A stretch of DNA of 64,000 bases, taken from assembly GCA_002328495.1 (NCBI GenBank), contig DCUJ01000013.1:186001-250000 (forward strand), in the 5' to 3' direction. The notes under the pieces were generated by a model. It did not search any database. It was not told the DNA's origin and worked only from the letters and a program-made list of their open reading frames with translations. This document shows, one piece after another, positions 25,247 through 34,362 of the stretch. Position 1 is the first letter of the stretch. Each line of letters begins with the position of its first letter. The position numbers were made by a program, and so were the translations under genes. This stretch comes from Sulfurospirillum sp. UBA2217. GTDB lineage: Bacteria > Campylobacterota > Campylobacteria > Campylobacterales > Sulfurospirillaceae.

Positions 25247-26476
25247 TTACTTGTATTCGTGTTTTTTTCTATTTTTACCGCTAATAATAAAGCGTAAGGC
25301 GTTCAGCTTAATAAAACCTTCCGCATCTTTTTGGTTGTACACTTCATCTTCTTCAAACGTACAGAATGCTTCATTGAAAAGATTATTGGTTTTAGAATCT
25401 CTTCCAATCACAGAAACATTACCTTTGTATAGTTTGAGTTTAACCGTACCGTTGACGCTTTCTTGCGATTTATCAATGGCTGCTTGCATCATTTCACGCT
25501 CTGGTGAGAACCAAAAACCGTTGTAAATTGTTTTGGCGTAGCGTGGCATAATCTCATCTTTAAAGTGTGCCGCTTCACGATCCAGTGTAATGCTCTCAAT
25601 CGCACGGTGAGCACGAAGCATAATCGTACCACCTGGCGTTTCATAACAGCCTCTACTTTTCATACCCACAAAACGGTTTTCAACGATGTCCGTACGACCA
25701 ATACCATGTTTACAACCCAGTTCATTGAGGTGTGTCAGCATAGTTGCTGGGCTTAATTTCACACCGTTTAGTGCTACAGGGTCACCTTTTTCATAGGTTA
25801 TTTCAATGACTTCAGCTTGGTCAGGTGCATTTTCAGGGCTTACCGTCCAACGCCACATGTCGTCTTCTGGCTCTGCCGCTGGATTTTCAAGCACAAGTCC
25901 CTCGTAGGAAATATGAAGGAGGTTCGCATCCATAGAGTAGGGTGATTTACCTGGCTTTTTCTCGATGCTGATACCATTTTTCTCTGCATACGCAAGAAGC
26001 TTTTCACGAGAGTTCAAATCCCATTCACGCCACGGAGCGATAATCACCAAATCAGAATTCATGCTAAGGTAACCCATCTCAAAGCGTACTTGGTCATTGC
26101 CTTTACCCGTTGCACCATGACTCACGCCATCGGCTCCTACCATTGCAGCAATCTGGGCTTGACGTTTTGCAATTAACGGACGTGCAATAGAAGTTCCAAG
26201 CAAGTATTCACCCTCATAAATAGCATTGGCTCTAAACATAGGAAATACATAATCACGTACAAATTCTTCTTTTAAATCTTCAATAAAAATATTTTCTGGC
26301 TTTATGCCCAAAGAGATCGCTTTTTTGCGTGCAGGCTCTAGCTCTTCACCTTGACCGATGTCAGCTGTAAAGGTAACCACTTCACATTTATACTCATCTT
26401 GGAGCCATTTTAAAATGATACTTGTATCTAATCCGCCAGAATATGCTAAAACAACTTTTTTAACACTTTTTTTCAT
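25247..26476 (-). CDS. argG: Argininosuccinate synthase
   Basis: 409 residues. PP-loop VVLAYSGGLDTSIILKWL, DIGQGEELEPARKKA, the GATGKGNDQVRFE and SPYSMDANLLHISYEG segments, and GCKHGIGRTDIVENRFVGMKSRG. Joins citrulline and aspartate in arginine synthesis. First gene of the minus-strand argG-era run; the 160-bp divergent gap to the S4 gene contains a TTACATGTAA (26559-26568) but no striking promoter. Confidence 0.97.
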   Translation of the reverse strand: MKKSVKKVVLAYSGGLDTSIILKWLQDEYKCEVVTFTADIGQGEELEPARKKAISLGIKPENIFIEDLKEEFVRDYVFPMFRANAIYEGEYLLGTSIARPLIAKRQAQIAAMVGADGVSHGATGKGNDQVRFEMGYLSMNSDLVIIAPWREWDLNSREKLLAYAEKNGISIEKKPGKSPYSMDANLLHISYEGLVLENPAAEPEDDMWRWTVSPENAPDQAEVIEITYEKGDPVALNGVKLSPATMLTHLNELGCKHGIGRTDIVENRFVGMKSRGCYETPGGTIMLRAHRAIESITLDREAAHFKDEIMPRYAKTIYNGFWFSPEREMMQAAIDKSQESVNGTVKLKLYKGNVSVIGRDSKTNNLFNEAFCTFEEDEVYNQKDAEGFIKLNALRFIISGKNRKKHEYK

Positions 26477-26636
26477 TGCTTTTTCCTCGTGTAAATGTAT
26501 AAAATACCGTGATAGTAGCGAAACTTTGTAAAAACTTTGCTTATAGGTTAGGGACTCTTTACATGTAAAACTAAAAAAGCTAATTTAAATAATGTTTTGA
26601 TAAAATGAAGCACAAATCATACCAAAGAGCATTTTT

Positions 26637-26885
26637 ATGAGAGTGGATAAATTTTTAAACAGTGTTAATATCACCAAGCGTCGAGCGGTATCGGAAGATA
26701 TGTGCAAAAATGGCGTTATCTCTGTTAATGGCAGTGTCGCCAAGCCTGCTAAAGATGTTAAAGTGGGTGATATAATTACGGTGACCTATTTGGAACGTGT
26801 GATTAAGTATGAAGTTTTGCAGATACCAGAGACAAAAACCATACCGAAAACAAAACAAGATGACTACATAAGGGAAGTAAAATGA
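26637..26885 (+). CDS. S4-domain RNA-binding protein (Hsp15/RqcP type)
   Basis: 82 residues, almost only an S4 domain: MRVDKFLNSVNITKRRAVSEDMCKNGVISVNGSVAKPAKDVKVGDIITV. Relatives Hsp15 and RqcP bind stalled 50S subunits; direct function here is inferred. Overlaps trpD by 4 bp and opens the run to rpoN. Confidence 0.92.
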   Translation: MRVDKFLNSVNITKRRAVSEDMCKNGVISVNGSVAKPAKDVKVGDIITVTYLERVIKYEVLQIPETKTIPKTKQDDYIREVK

Positions 26886-27865
26886 ATTACGCGCAGGCTT
26901 ATGAGCGTTTTGACGCACTGTTTGATAACAAACTGAGTGAAGACGCGGCACGAGCACTTTTAATCGAATTGTATGAGCGTGGTGAAAATGATGAAGAGAT
27001 AGCAGCCGCAGCCAAAGTGATGCGTGAACACAGTGTAAAACTTGATTTAAGTGAAACGTTGCGTGATGAAATTATCGATGTGGTAGGAACAGGTGGTGAT
27101 AAGAGCGGTACGTTTAATATCTCCACCACCACGTCCATTGTTTTAGCAAGTTTAGGGTGTAAAGTTGCTAAACACGGCAGTGGTTCTGCTACTTCACTCT
27201 CAGGAAGTGCCGATGTTTTAAAAGCACTTGGACTCAATCTTAATCTAAGTGTTGAAAAGCAAATAAAAATGTTAGAAGCGTGCGGTTTTGTCTTTATGTT
27301 TGCGATGAATCACCATCCGTGCATGAAACACATTATGCCCATTCGTAAAAGCCTAAGCCATCGCACCATTTTTAATATGCTAGGACCTCTTGCCAATCCA
27401 GCCAATGCCCAAAAGCAAATGATAGGTGTTTTTCATGTGGATTACATCGAGCGATTTGCAAAAGCACTCCAAACCTTGGGTACGAAAAAAAGTATCGTTT
27501 TAAGTTCACGAGATGGTTTAGACGAAATCGGGCTTTCCACCACATCACACTACATCCAAATAGAAAACACTACAATGGTGGAGGGAGAAATTGACCCCAA
27601 AGCCTTAGGTTTCAAACTGGCTCCTCTTGAGGCAATAAAAGGAGGGGAGAGTACTCATAACGCAGATATCACCCGCTCTATTTTGCAAGGAAGTGAAAAA
27701 GGGGCAAAACGTGATGTTGTTCTTTTAAATGGCGCATGTGCTTTGATGGTTGATGGACGCGCGCGTGATATGCAAGAAGGTCTTGAGATGATGCGCTTTG
27801 GGCTGGAGAGTAAAAAAGCGTGGGACAAACTAGGCGAAATCATAAAGCTTTCTTATCTGATATGA
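26882..27865 (+). CDS. trpD: Anthranilate phosphoribosyltransferase
   Basis: 327 residues. PRPP-binding VVGTGGDKSGTFNISTTTS, then KHGSGSATSLSGSADVLKALG (in place of the usual KHGNR form), FNMLGPLANPA and DGLDEIGL: a stand-alone TrpD rather than the TrpG-TrpD fusion of Campylobacter. Transfers phosphoribose to anthranilate in tryptophan synthesis. No other trp gene is in the window; it is coupled to the S4 gene upstream and tsaE downstream (ATGA overlaps). Confidence 0.9.
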   Translation: MNYAQAYERFDALFDNKLSEDAARALLIELYERGENDEEIAAAAKVMREHSVKLDLSETLRDEIIDVVGTGGDKSGTFNISTTTSIVLASLGCKVAKHGSGSATSLSGSADVLKALGLNLNLSVEKQIKMLEACGFVFMFAMNHHPCMKHIMPIRKSLSHRTIFNMLGPLANPANAQKQMIGVFHVDYIERFAKALQTLGTKKSIVLSSRDGLDEIGLSTTSHYIQIENTTMVEGEIDPKALGFKLAPLEAIKGGESTHNADITRSILQGSEKGAKRDVVLLNGACALMVDGRARDMQEGLEMMRFGLESKKAWDKLGEIIKLSYLI

Positions 27866-28293
27866 GTAAAATCTATGAAAAAGTGTGCGATTTGGCACAA
27901 TTAGAGAGCTTAGTCAAAGAGATTATAGATGATGTTGGGGATGAAGGAATTATTTTACTGCGAGGTAACTTAGCCAGTGGAAAGACTGCTTTTGTGAAAG
28001 CTTTTGCAAAAGCCTTGGACATCAAAGAAGATATTTCTTCACCCACATTTTCTATTTTACATGAGTACGAAGAGAAGCTTTTTCATTACGATATTTATCA
28101 ATGTGGCGTAGAAGGTTTTTTAAAAAGTGGTCTGGTTGAAAAACTAGAGTGTGAGGGGTATCATCTCATAGAATGGGGGGAAAGTACTTTTGAGACGCTT
28201 TTACGCCATTTTGGGATTGTTTATTCGACCATTGATATAACAACAGAATCATCAAAACGACGATACAAGGTGAACATTCATGCATACACTTAA
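27862..28293 (+). CDS. tsaE: tRNA threonylcarbamoyladenosine ATPase TsaE
   Basis: 143 residues from ATG 27862, which overlaps the trpD stop. P-loop LLRGNLASGKTAFVKAFAKAL, then EDISSPTFSILHEYEEKLFHYDIYQ and HLIEWGE are diagnostic of TsaE. Supports t6A modification of ANN-decoding tRNAs with TsaB and TsaD. Overlaps lptB by 14 bp. Confidence 0.95.
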   Translation: MSKIYEKVCDLAQLESLVKEIIDDVGDEGIILLRGNLASGKTAFVKAFAKALDIKEDISSPTFSILHEYEEKLFHYDIYQCGVEGFLKSGLVEKLECEGYHLIEWGESTFETLLRHFGIVYSTIDITTESSKRRYKVNIHAYT

Positions 28294-29002
28294 AGTGGAT
28301 AAATTAGAAAAAATCATTAAAAAAACACACATCATCAAAGGGGTTTCACTCGAAGTCAAAAGCGGTGAAGTAGTAGGGCTATTAGGACCTAATGGTGCTG
28401 GAAAAACAACGATGTTTTATATGATTTGCGGACTCATTGAACCCAGTTTGGGAGAAATCTATTTTGACAACCAAAACGTGACCAAAATGCCTTTACATGT
28501 AAGAGCAAAATTGGGTATTGGGTATTTACCGCAAGAGTCCAGTATTTTTAAAGATTTAAGTGTAGAAGATAACATTATGCTTGCGGCTGAGATTGTTTAT
28601 CCTAAACAAGAAGATGCAATGAAACGTGTGGAAGAGCTCTTAAATCTTTTAAATATTGAACCTATTCGTAAACGAAATGGTGTGAGCCTCAGTGGTGGAG
28701 AGAGAAGACGCTGTGAAATCGCACGTTCTTTAGTGTTACAACCCAAATTTTTACTATTGGATGAGCCTTTTGCGGGTGTTGATCCTATTGCAGTTTCAGA
28801 TATTCAAAACATTGTCAAAGAGCTAGCAAAACTTAACATTGGCGTTTTGATTACCGACCACAATGTCCGAGAAACGCTTGCTATTTGTGATAGAGCGTAT
28901 GTTTTAAAAGATGGTAGTTTGCTGGCGAGTGGTAAAAGCTCAGAAGTTGCTGAAAATAAATTGGTCAAAACGTACTATCTTGGCGAAGATTTTAGGTTCT
29001 AG
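28280..29002 (+). CDS. lptB: LPS export ABC transporter ATP-binding protein LptB
   Basis: 240 residues. Walker A GLLGPNGAGKTTMFYMICGL, Q-loop YLPQESSIFKDLSVEDN, signature VSLSGGERRRCEIARSL, Walker B FLLLDEPFAGVDP and switch histidine TDHNV. LptB drives LPS extraction with LptFG. lptB followed by rpoN is a widespread gene pair. TTACATGTAA at 28493-28502 encodes LHVR. Confidence 0.96.
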   Translation: MHTLKVDKLEKIIKKTHIIKGVSLEVKSGEVVGLLGPNGAGKTTMFYMICGLIEPSLGEIYFDNQNVTKMPLHVRAKLGIGYLPQESSIFKDLSVEDNIMLAAEIVYPKQEDAMKRVEELLNLLNIEPIRKRNGVSLSGGERRRCEIARSLVLQPKFLLLDEPFAGVDPIAVSDIQNIVKELAKLNIGVLITDHNVRETLAICDRAYVLKDGSLLASGKSSEVAENKLVKTYYLGEDFRF

Positions 29003-29012
29003 GGGAGTATAA

Positions 29013-30284
29013 TTGAAACTTAGGGTTTCGAATACACAAACAACGAAACAAAAATTTTCATCCACGCTGCGTGGGTGGTTGCCCATTTTACAAGCCAATT
29101 TGGATGGTTTGGTTGAATCCTTGAAGCCTTTTGTGGAGGAAAATCCTTTTATTTGCGTCACACCTGGCAGTGAACGTGAAGATAAAAAATTTGAGAAAAA
29201 AAACTTCTTTTCAACCCTTTCAAAAAACTCTGTCACCAGTACCATAGAAGCACTTACGTTAGATAAAAAATCTCTCTTTCAAACACTGCATGAACAAGTC
29301 AATCCTCCTCTTTTTCCAACCATTAAATCACAAAATATTGCGTATGAAATTATCGAAAATATCAATTCTGAAGGGTATTTTGAAACTGAAGCATTACCTT
29401 TGATTGCAGGAAAATTAGGTGTAGAAGCCAATGAAGTAGAAAAGATACGCCAACGTTTTGCCTATTTAGAGCCCATCGGTGTGGGAGCCATTGATTTAAA
29501 GGAGGCTTTTTTATTTCAACTGGGTGATATGGATGTTGAAGAGAGTTTGTATCCGCTGGTTGAAAACTTAGTGCTTCATTTTGAGTCTATTGAGATGTAC
29601 AATAAAGAACCTCGTTTTTTAGAAGCACTTGGGGTTATTAAAAAATTTCGCAATCCTCCAGCTGTTGATTTTTTAGAAGATAAAAAAGAAGTTATCCCTG
29701 ATATTTTTGTTTATCAAAAAGAGGGTTCCATCGAAGTGCATCTCAATGATGAATACTATCCTGAGATTATTATAGATACAGAAGGGGTCGATGAAAGCCA
29801 TGCGTTTGTTGCTCAAAAAATTAAAGATGCAAAAGATTTGGTGGATGCTTTGGAAATGCGAAAAGCAACACTGTATAAAATTGGATTGATGATTGTTGAG
29901 TACCAATATGACTTTTTTATGGGCAAATCCATTAAGCCTATGAAACTGAAAGATTTAGCGGATGATTTGGGGCGAAACCCTTCAACTATCTCACGAGCCA
30001 TCGCTAATAAATACCTTTCATGCAGTCGTGGGGTCATAGCTTTAAAGCAGTTTTTTGCCGCAGCACTCGAAGAAGAAATATCCAACAGTGCCATAAAAGA
30101 GTATATGCTAGAACTGGTCAAAAAAGAGAATCGTTTAAAACCAATGAGTGATTTGAAACTCTTAGAATTAATTGAACAAAAGTTTGAGATTAAAATGGTG
30201 CGACGAACCATTACAAAATATCGCCAACAATTTAATATTGCAAGCTCATCTGAGCGTAAAAAACTTTACACGTTAAGCGCTTAA
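29013..30284 (+). CDS. rpoN: RNA polymerase sigma-54 factor
   Basis: 423 residues from a TTG start with AGGGGAG 5 bp upstream. Region I is Q/L-rich and short, the core-binding domain lies at about 75-270, and the C-terminus has the HTH (LADDLGRNPSTISRAIANKYLSCSRGVIAL) and the RpoN box region (VRRTITKYRQQFNIASSSERKKL, ARRTVxKYRE-type). In this phylum it drives middle flagellar genes, which fits the -24/-12 sites in front of flgH and flgL. Overlaps the convergent J-domain gene by 12 bp. Confidence 0.96.
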   Translation: MKLRVSNTQTTKQKFSSTLRGWLPILQANLDGLVESLKPFVEENPFICVTPGSEREDKKFEKKNFFSTLSKNSVTSTIEALTLDKKSLFQTLHEQVNPPLFPTIKSQNIAYEIIENINSEGYFETEALPLIAGKLGVEANEVEKIRQRFAYLEPIGVGAIDLKEAFLFQLGDMDVEESLYPLVENLVLHFESIEMYNKEPRFLEALGVIKKFRNPPAVDFLEDKKEVIPDIFVYQKEGSIEVHLNDEYYPEIIIDTEGVDESHAFVAQKIKDAKDLVDALEMRKATLYKIGLMIVEYQYDFFMGKSIKPMKLKDLADDLGRNPSTISRAIANKYLSCSRGVIALKQFFAAALEEEISNSAIKEYMLELVKKENRLKPMSDLKLLELIEQKFEIKMVRRTITKYRQQFNIASSSERKKLYTLSA

Positions 30285-31103
30285 AACTTCTTTCTCACGA
30301 AAATGTGTTTTAAGCATTTCATAGGCATTTTGTATCTCTTGAAATTTTGCAAGATATTTTACATGTAAATCTCCGTCGTACAAACCACAACTATCGGGAT
30401 GGTATTTTTTTACCAATCGTAAATAGTTTTGACGAATCACATCAAATGAATCTTCCACCCGACAACCCAACACCCCAAAATACTCTTCTAAAAGACAAAA
30501 GAGGGCAGTGTGATGACTACGCCTGATTTTACGAGAAACTAAGCTTTTGGTATAAGAAGATACGCTTTTTTCATCATATGTAAATTCAACAAAACAGCCA
30601 AAAAGCTCTTTTTGCAATAACAATTTCCTTAACAAATGCGCTGTTATATCTGCGTTGGGATAGAGCGTAAGAGTCCCATGTTTTGGGCGGATTCTAACCA
30701 AATGGTCTTTAAAATAGTTTTTAAGATACGTTGTAAACAGGGGCTGGTGCGTTCCTAGATGAAAAACAATGGCATAATTGTCTTCCACACTTACACCAAT
30801 TGTCATTTTTTGCAACACTTGATTGGATTTGAACAAAGAAAGCTTGATACTTTTGTCGAGTGCCGCTTCTATGACAGATGCTTTTTGTATATCGCCTGTT
30901 TTACGTACATAAATTTTACTGAGTAACTTTAAAAAATAGCGTCTTTGAATGAGTTCTTTATCATCTTTAAAAATAATGACTTTATTTTTACGCCCTATCT
31001 TTTTTTGAAAATTTTTATCGGCTAAATTTTGCAAATAATAGAACGTTTTAGCATCTTCTTGAATTGAAATAGCCAACATATCGTGTGAAAGTGAAAGGTT
31101 CAT
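30273..31103 (-). CDS. J-domain protein with C-terminal J domain
   Basis: 276 residues from ATG 31103 (AAAGGA six bases upstream; TTG 31109 is weaker). Residues about 215-270 form a J domain with the HPD motif (NYLRLVKKYHPDSCG, then FQEIQNAYEMLK). The roughly 200-residue N-terminal part is of no family I recognise. J domains stimulate DnaK ATPase; the N-terminus may choose the client. TTACATGTAA at 30359-30368 encodes LHVK just after the HPD. Confidence 0.85.
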   Translation of the reverse strand: MNLSLSHDMLAISIQEDAKTFYYLQNLADKNFQKKIGRKNKVIIFKDDKELIQRRYFLKLLSKIYVRKTGDIQKASVIEAALDKSIKLSLFKSNQVLQKMTIGVSVEDNYAIVFHLGTHQPLFTTYLKNYFKDHLVRIRPKHGTLTLYPNADITAHLLRKLLLQKELFGCFVEFTYDEKSVSSYTKSLVSRKIRRSHHTALFCLLEEYFGVLGCRVEDSFDVIRQNYLRLVKKYHPDSCGLYDGDLHVKYLAKFQEIQNAYEMLKTHFREKEVLSA

Positions 31104-31153
31104 CCACAATCCTTTAGAAAATTTACTTCTCTAAAGCAAAAAGAGTTCCAAGA

Positions 31154-31879
31154 TTACACCCACATAGCATCTTCCTCTAATGAGGGATTGCCTTGCAAAA
31201 TTTGATAAGGCGCATAGCGTGCTTTATAGGAGAGGCTTTGACACTCTTGTACCCAATATCCAAGATAAATCCACTCCAAATCATACTCTTTAGCCAATAA
31301 TATTTGCTCATAAATTGAAAGTCGCCCCAAGGATAATTTTTGAAATGTGGGATCATAAAAAAAGTAGATGGATGATAAACCATTGTCTAAAAAATCGACT
31401 AAATCAACGCCTATAAGTTTTTCTCCTTGAAAATAGAGAATTTCTTTTCCAAAATTATGGGCGCCACATACATAAAGTTCATGATAACTTTGAGGCTTGA
31501 GTTCATGGTAGTTCCAACCTCTTTTTGCTTGCATAAATTGATGATAAGTGTCATACAATTCTAAGTGTTCTCTGCTAAGTGTTGGAGTTTGTATAACATA
31601 GCGAATCCCTTCTGCCTTTTTAAAAACACGCTTGGCTGAATGAGAAAATGTATAGTTTTTAACATCGATACGAAGATTTAAACACGCATTGCAGCCAAAG
31701 CATTGAGGACGTGAATAATAATTACCAAAACGTCGCCAGCCTCTTTCAACCAGTTGCTGATTCAATGCCATAGAAGCATTTTCAATATAACGATACGCCA
31801 TACGTGTCGTTTGAGCGGAAAGATAAGAACACGGTGTATCAAGCGTTGAAAACTCAACGCTACGTGAGTAATGAAGCAT
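31154..31879 (-). CDS. bpt: Aspartate/glutamate leucyltransferase (Bpt)
   Basis: 241 residues. SVEFSTLDTPCSYLSAQTTRM, the cysteine pair FGCNACLNLRI, AKRGWNYHEL, and the C-terminal DLEWIYLGYWVQECQSLSYKARYAP are ATE/Bpt family marks. Adds leucine to proteins with N-terminal Asp or Glu, marking them for ClpAP-type degradation (N-degron). The small gene upstream ends 3 bp before its ATG. Confidence 0.93.
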   Translation of the reverse strand: MLHYSRSVEFSTLDTPCSYLSAQTTRMAYRYIENASMALNQQLVERGWRRFGNYYSRPQCFGCNACLNLRIDVKNYTFSHSAKRVFKKAEGIRYVIQTPTLSREHLELYDTYHQFMQAKRGWNYHELKPQSYHELYVCGAHNFGKEILYFQGEKLIGVDLVDFLDNGLSSIYFFYDPTFQKLSLGRLSIYEQILLAKEYDLEWIYLGYWVQECQSLSYKARYAPYQILQGNPSLEEDAMWV

Positions 31880-31882
31880 GAA

Positions 31883-32053
31883 TTACGAAAGCTTTTTTAC
31901 ACCAGAAGTTTGCATAAATTTTTCAAATTGCGCATGAAGTTTTAGTTCTTTTTCTCTTTTTTGAGTCACAATCTGCGCTTCTTGCTCTTTTTTTTCACTT
32001 TGACTTATCTTCTCTTTTAAAGATTTTAAATCATCAAATAAATTACTTTGCAT
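31883..32053 (-). CDS. Small coiled-coil protein, 56 aa
   Basis: A complete short frame, ATG 32053 to TAA 31883, just 3 bp before bpt, same strand, with a plausible Shine-Dalgarno region (AAAGGG about 10 bp upstream). The product is highly charged (KSLKEKISQSEKKEQEAQ) and predicted helical, starting MQSNLFDDLK. No family recognised. Tight spacing to bpt favours a real gene. Confidence 0.6.
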   Translation of the reverse strand: MQSNLFDDLKSLKEKISQSEKKEQEAQIVTQKREKELKLHAQFEKFMQTSGVKKLS

Positions 32054-32157
32054 TCGAACCCTTTATAACATGTAAAGATAAATTAGGTTTGGATTATAGC
32101 AAAATTTAGTAGGAGTGAGATAAAATAAGACCCATGCAATCATCGCAAGGACACAAA

Positions 32158-33813
32158 ATGCTTTTACGATTTGGGCTTTATCTTTTTTTAGGGTATGTTT
32201 TTTCTTATGCACAAACTCTAACACCCATTACACTTCAGCTAGCATGGAAATACCAGTTTCAATTTGCTGGATACATCATGGCAAAAGAAAAAGGATTTTA
32301 CGAACAAGCAGGGCTTGATGTTATGCTTAAAGAGTATGAATTGGATACAGAAGTAAACCGTGAAGTGCTGAGTGGAAAAGCACATTTTGGTATTGCACGT
32401 TCAGATTTGGTGTTAGATAGACTCAACGAAGGTATGAAGTTTGTTCAACTTTTAGCGTTATGTCAAGCCTCTCCTGTTATATTTCAAACACTCAAACGTG
32501 ATGATATAACAAAACTAGAAGACTTAAAAGATAAACGCTTTGTTTTGACGGGAGATTCTTTATTACGAGATGGTGCTGAAGTTGTTAGTATGCTCCATTC
32601 TGTTGGGATAGATGAAAATAAAATTCATAAAGTCAATGGCACGACCTATGGACCAGAAGATATTATCAATGGAAATGGGGATGTTATCACTGCGTACAGT
32701 ACCATTACACCGTATCATCTACAAAAATTAGGGTATGAATCTATCAGCTTTCATCCTAAGGATTATGGTTTTGACTTTTACAGCGATATCCTTTTTACGA
32801 TGGAAGAGTTTATCGTTAAAAATCCTGAGATAGTTTCAAAATTTTACGAAGCATCCATGAAGGGATGGTTGTATGCTTTTTCGCATATCGATGAAACCAT
32901 TGATACGATTAAAGCTAAATACGATTCACAAGAACTTCCCCGCGATTTATTAGAATTTGAAGCGCACGAATTTAAGAAGTTAGCATTTATGCCCAATATC
33001 CCTTTTGGAGACATCAATGTGGTAAAAATAGAAAAAATTGTCAACTCCTTTCGCTTTTTAGGTCTTACAAAAAATCCAAGTAATGCTTTTGAACCTTTTA
33101 TTTACGACCATCCTTCCAAAAAAACCGTGACACTTCCTTTTGATTGGTCTTTGTTTTGGAAGATAGTTTGGGGAATCCTTTTTGTGATTATGGCACTTAT
33201 CATCAATCAATGGGCGATTATGCTTTATAATCGTAAGTTAAAAAACAAAGAAGTCGTCCTGAAAAAAAAGCACGGTGAACTACAAGAACAAGTCAATAGA
33301 GATAGCCTAACGCTTCTTTATAACAGACGCTACATGATGGAATCAGCCAAACACCTTATAGCCCTTTCAAAACGACACAATGAACACCTCTCTATTATGA
33401 TGATCGATATTGATAATTTTAAAATTATCAATGACACTTACGGACATGGAGCTGGGGATAGTGTTATCAAAGCAATCGCACGAGCAATAAAACTGTGTTC
33501 ACGTAAAAGCGACATCGCATCACGCTTTGGTGGTGAGGAATTTTTACTCCTACTTCCAAACACATCTTTAGAAGGGGCAAAAGTCATTGCTGAGAAAATA
33601 CGCCAAGAAATTGAAGAATTGAAAGTCCCTCTTGCGAACCACTATCTTATGGTAACGGTAAGCATTGGCTTATCCAACGTTGATATCGACTACCACGAAG
33701 TTCTTAATGAAAACTTCTGGCAATTATCCGATGAAGCACTTTACGAAGCAAAACGAACAGGAAAAAATAGAGTTGTTATAAAAGATAGATACAAAGAGGA
33801 AGTGGATCGTTAA
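32158..33813 (+). CDS. Periplasmic NMT1/ThiY-like binding protein fused to GGDEF diguanylate cyclase
   Basis: 551 residues from ATG 32158 (AAGGA seven bases upstream; ATG 32134 lacks a site). Signal peptide, an NMT1/THI5-like ligand domain about 20-315 (LQLAWKYQFQFAGYIMAKEKG), one transmembrane helix about 340-362, a short coiled coil, then GGDEF with active-site GGEEF at 458-462 and an RxxD inhibitory site (RKSD) five residues before it. Makes c-di-GMP in response to a periplasmic ligand; the ligand is unknown, possibly a pyrimidine or thiamine precursor by homology. Last core gene before the island. Confidence 0.9.
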   Translation: MLLRFGLYLFLGYVFSYAQTLTPITLQLAWKYQFQFAGYIMAKEKGFYEQAGLDVMLKEYELDTEVNREVLSGKAHFGIARSDLVLDRLNEGMKFVQLLALCQASPVIFQTLKRDDITKLEDLKDKRFVLTGDSLLRDGAEVVSMLHSVGIDENKIHKVNGTTYGPEDIINGNGDVITAYSTITPYHLQKLGYESISFHPKDYGFDFYSDILFTMEEFIVKNPEIVSKFYEASMKGWLYAFSHIDETIDTIKAKYDSQELPRDLLEFEAHEFKKLAFMPNIPFGDINVVKIEKIVNSFRFLGLTKNPSNAFEPFIYDHPSKKTVTLPFDWSLFWKIVWGILFVIMALIINQWAIMLYNRKLKNKEVVLKKKHGELQEQVNRDSLTLLYNRRYMMESAKHLIALSKRHNEHLSIMMIDIDNFKIINDTYGHGAGDSVIKAIARAIKLCSRKSDIASRFGGEEFLLLLPNTSLEGAKVIAEKIRQEIEELKVPLANHYLMVTVSIGLSNVDIDYHEVLNENFWQLSDEALYEAKRTGKNRVVIKDRYKEEVDR

Positions 33814-33880
33814 TCTTGACACTCTTGTGACACCAATAAGGTTACGAAGGTTTAAAAGCTCGTAGTTTAGGAAGAAGAGG

Positions 33881-33899
33881 TGGTACTGAGGCCGGACTC
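33881..33899. other. attL: duplicated 3' end of tRNA-Leu
   Basis: TGGTACTGAGGCCGGACTC matches the tRNA-Leu terminus at 52878-52897 except that one C is missing after TGGTAC. The 14-bp core CTGAGGCCGGACTC (33886-33899) is exact. It corresponds to the T-stem, acceptor stem and CCA end. The 220 bp between the last core gene and the toxin gene hold only this site and the arm repeats. Confidence 0.85.
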
Positions 33900-33956
33900 A
33901 CTATTGTTTAAAAAATGCCTAAATTAAGGGATTTATTAAACGTAAATCATTCGATG

Positions 33957-33992
33957 GTACCGTAATCAGTACCGTTAAAATCCAAAGTACCC
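33957..33992. repeat. Left integrase arm-type repeats
   Basis: Three spaced copies around AGTACCGT: GTACCGT (33957-33963), AGTACCGT (33968-33975) and AGTACCC (33986-33992). The same octamer occurs three times near the integrase end (52706-52764). Direct repeats just inside both att sites are the pattern of integrase arm binding. Confidence 0.55.
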
Positions 33993-34050
33993 ACAATAAT
34001 TTATTTATTTCCTGAATTTATTATACTAAGAATAGTCTTAATTTTATTAA

Positions 34051-34362
34051 TCATAATGTGCGTTGATATGCTTCTTCATAAACATTGAGTTTATCTCGCT
34101 CACCAATGGCTATAACATAGACTTCAATGAAAGCATTGTCATTGATTTTATAAACGATTCTGTATTTTTTATTAAAAACATAAATCTTTCTAAAGCCTTG
34201 AAGATCGATTCCTAAATCAGGTCTATTTTCTAACACTTGACCAAAGTAAGGATTTGATTCTAATGTACGAAGATAGCCTTTAACTTCTTCGTAAGCTTCA
34301 TCTTCTATGATGCCTGTTAAATCTTGATAGACATTAGGATGTAATTTGACACGATAACCCAT
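34051..34362 (-). CDS. RelE/ParE-family toxin
   Basis: 103 residues. VKLHPNVYQDLTGI, GFRKIYVFNKKYRIVYKIND and VYVIAIGERDKLNVYEEA follow the RelE/ParE fold pattern, with a basic patch (RK, KKYR) and a late arginine. RelE relatives cut mRNA on the ribosome; ParE relatives poison gyrase; which applies is not clear. It starts directly at the end of the antitoxin gene (no gap), as in typical antitoxin-toxin operons. Confidence 0.88.
   Translation of the reverse strand: MGYRVKLHPNVYQDLTGIIEDEAYEEVKGYLRTLESNPYFGQVLENRPDLGIDLQGFRKIYVFNKKYRIVYKINDNAFIEVYVIAIGERDKLNVYEEAYQRTL

Noticed and set aside
33881..33899. Second tRNA-Leu gene or pseudogene
   Set aside because: Only the last 19 bases of the tRNA are present; no anticodon or D-arm. 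It is an att copy.
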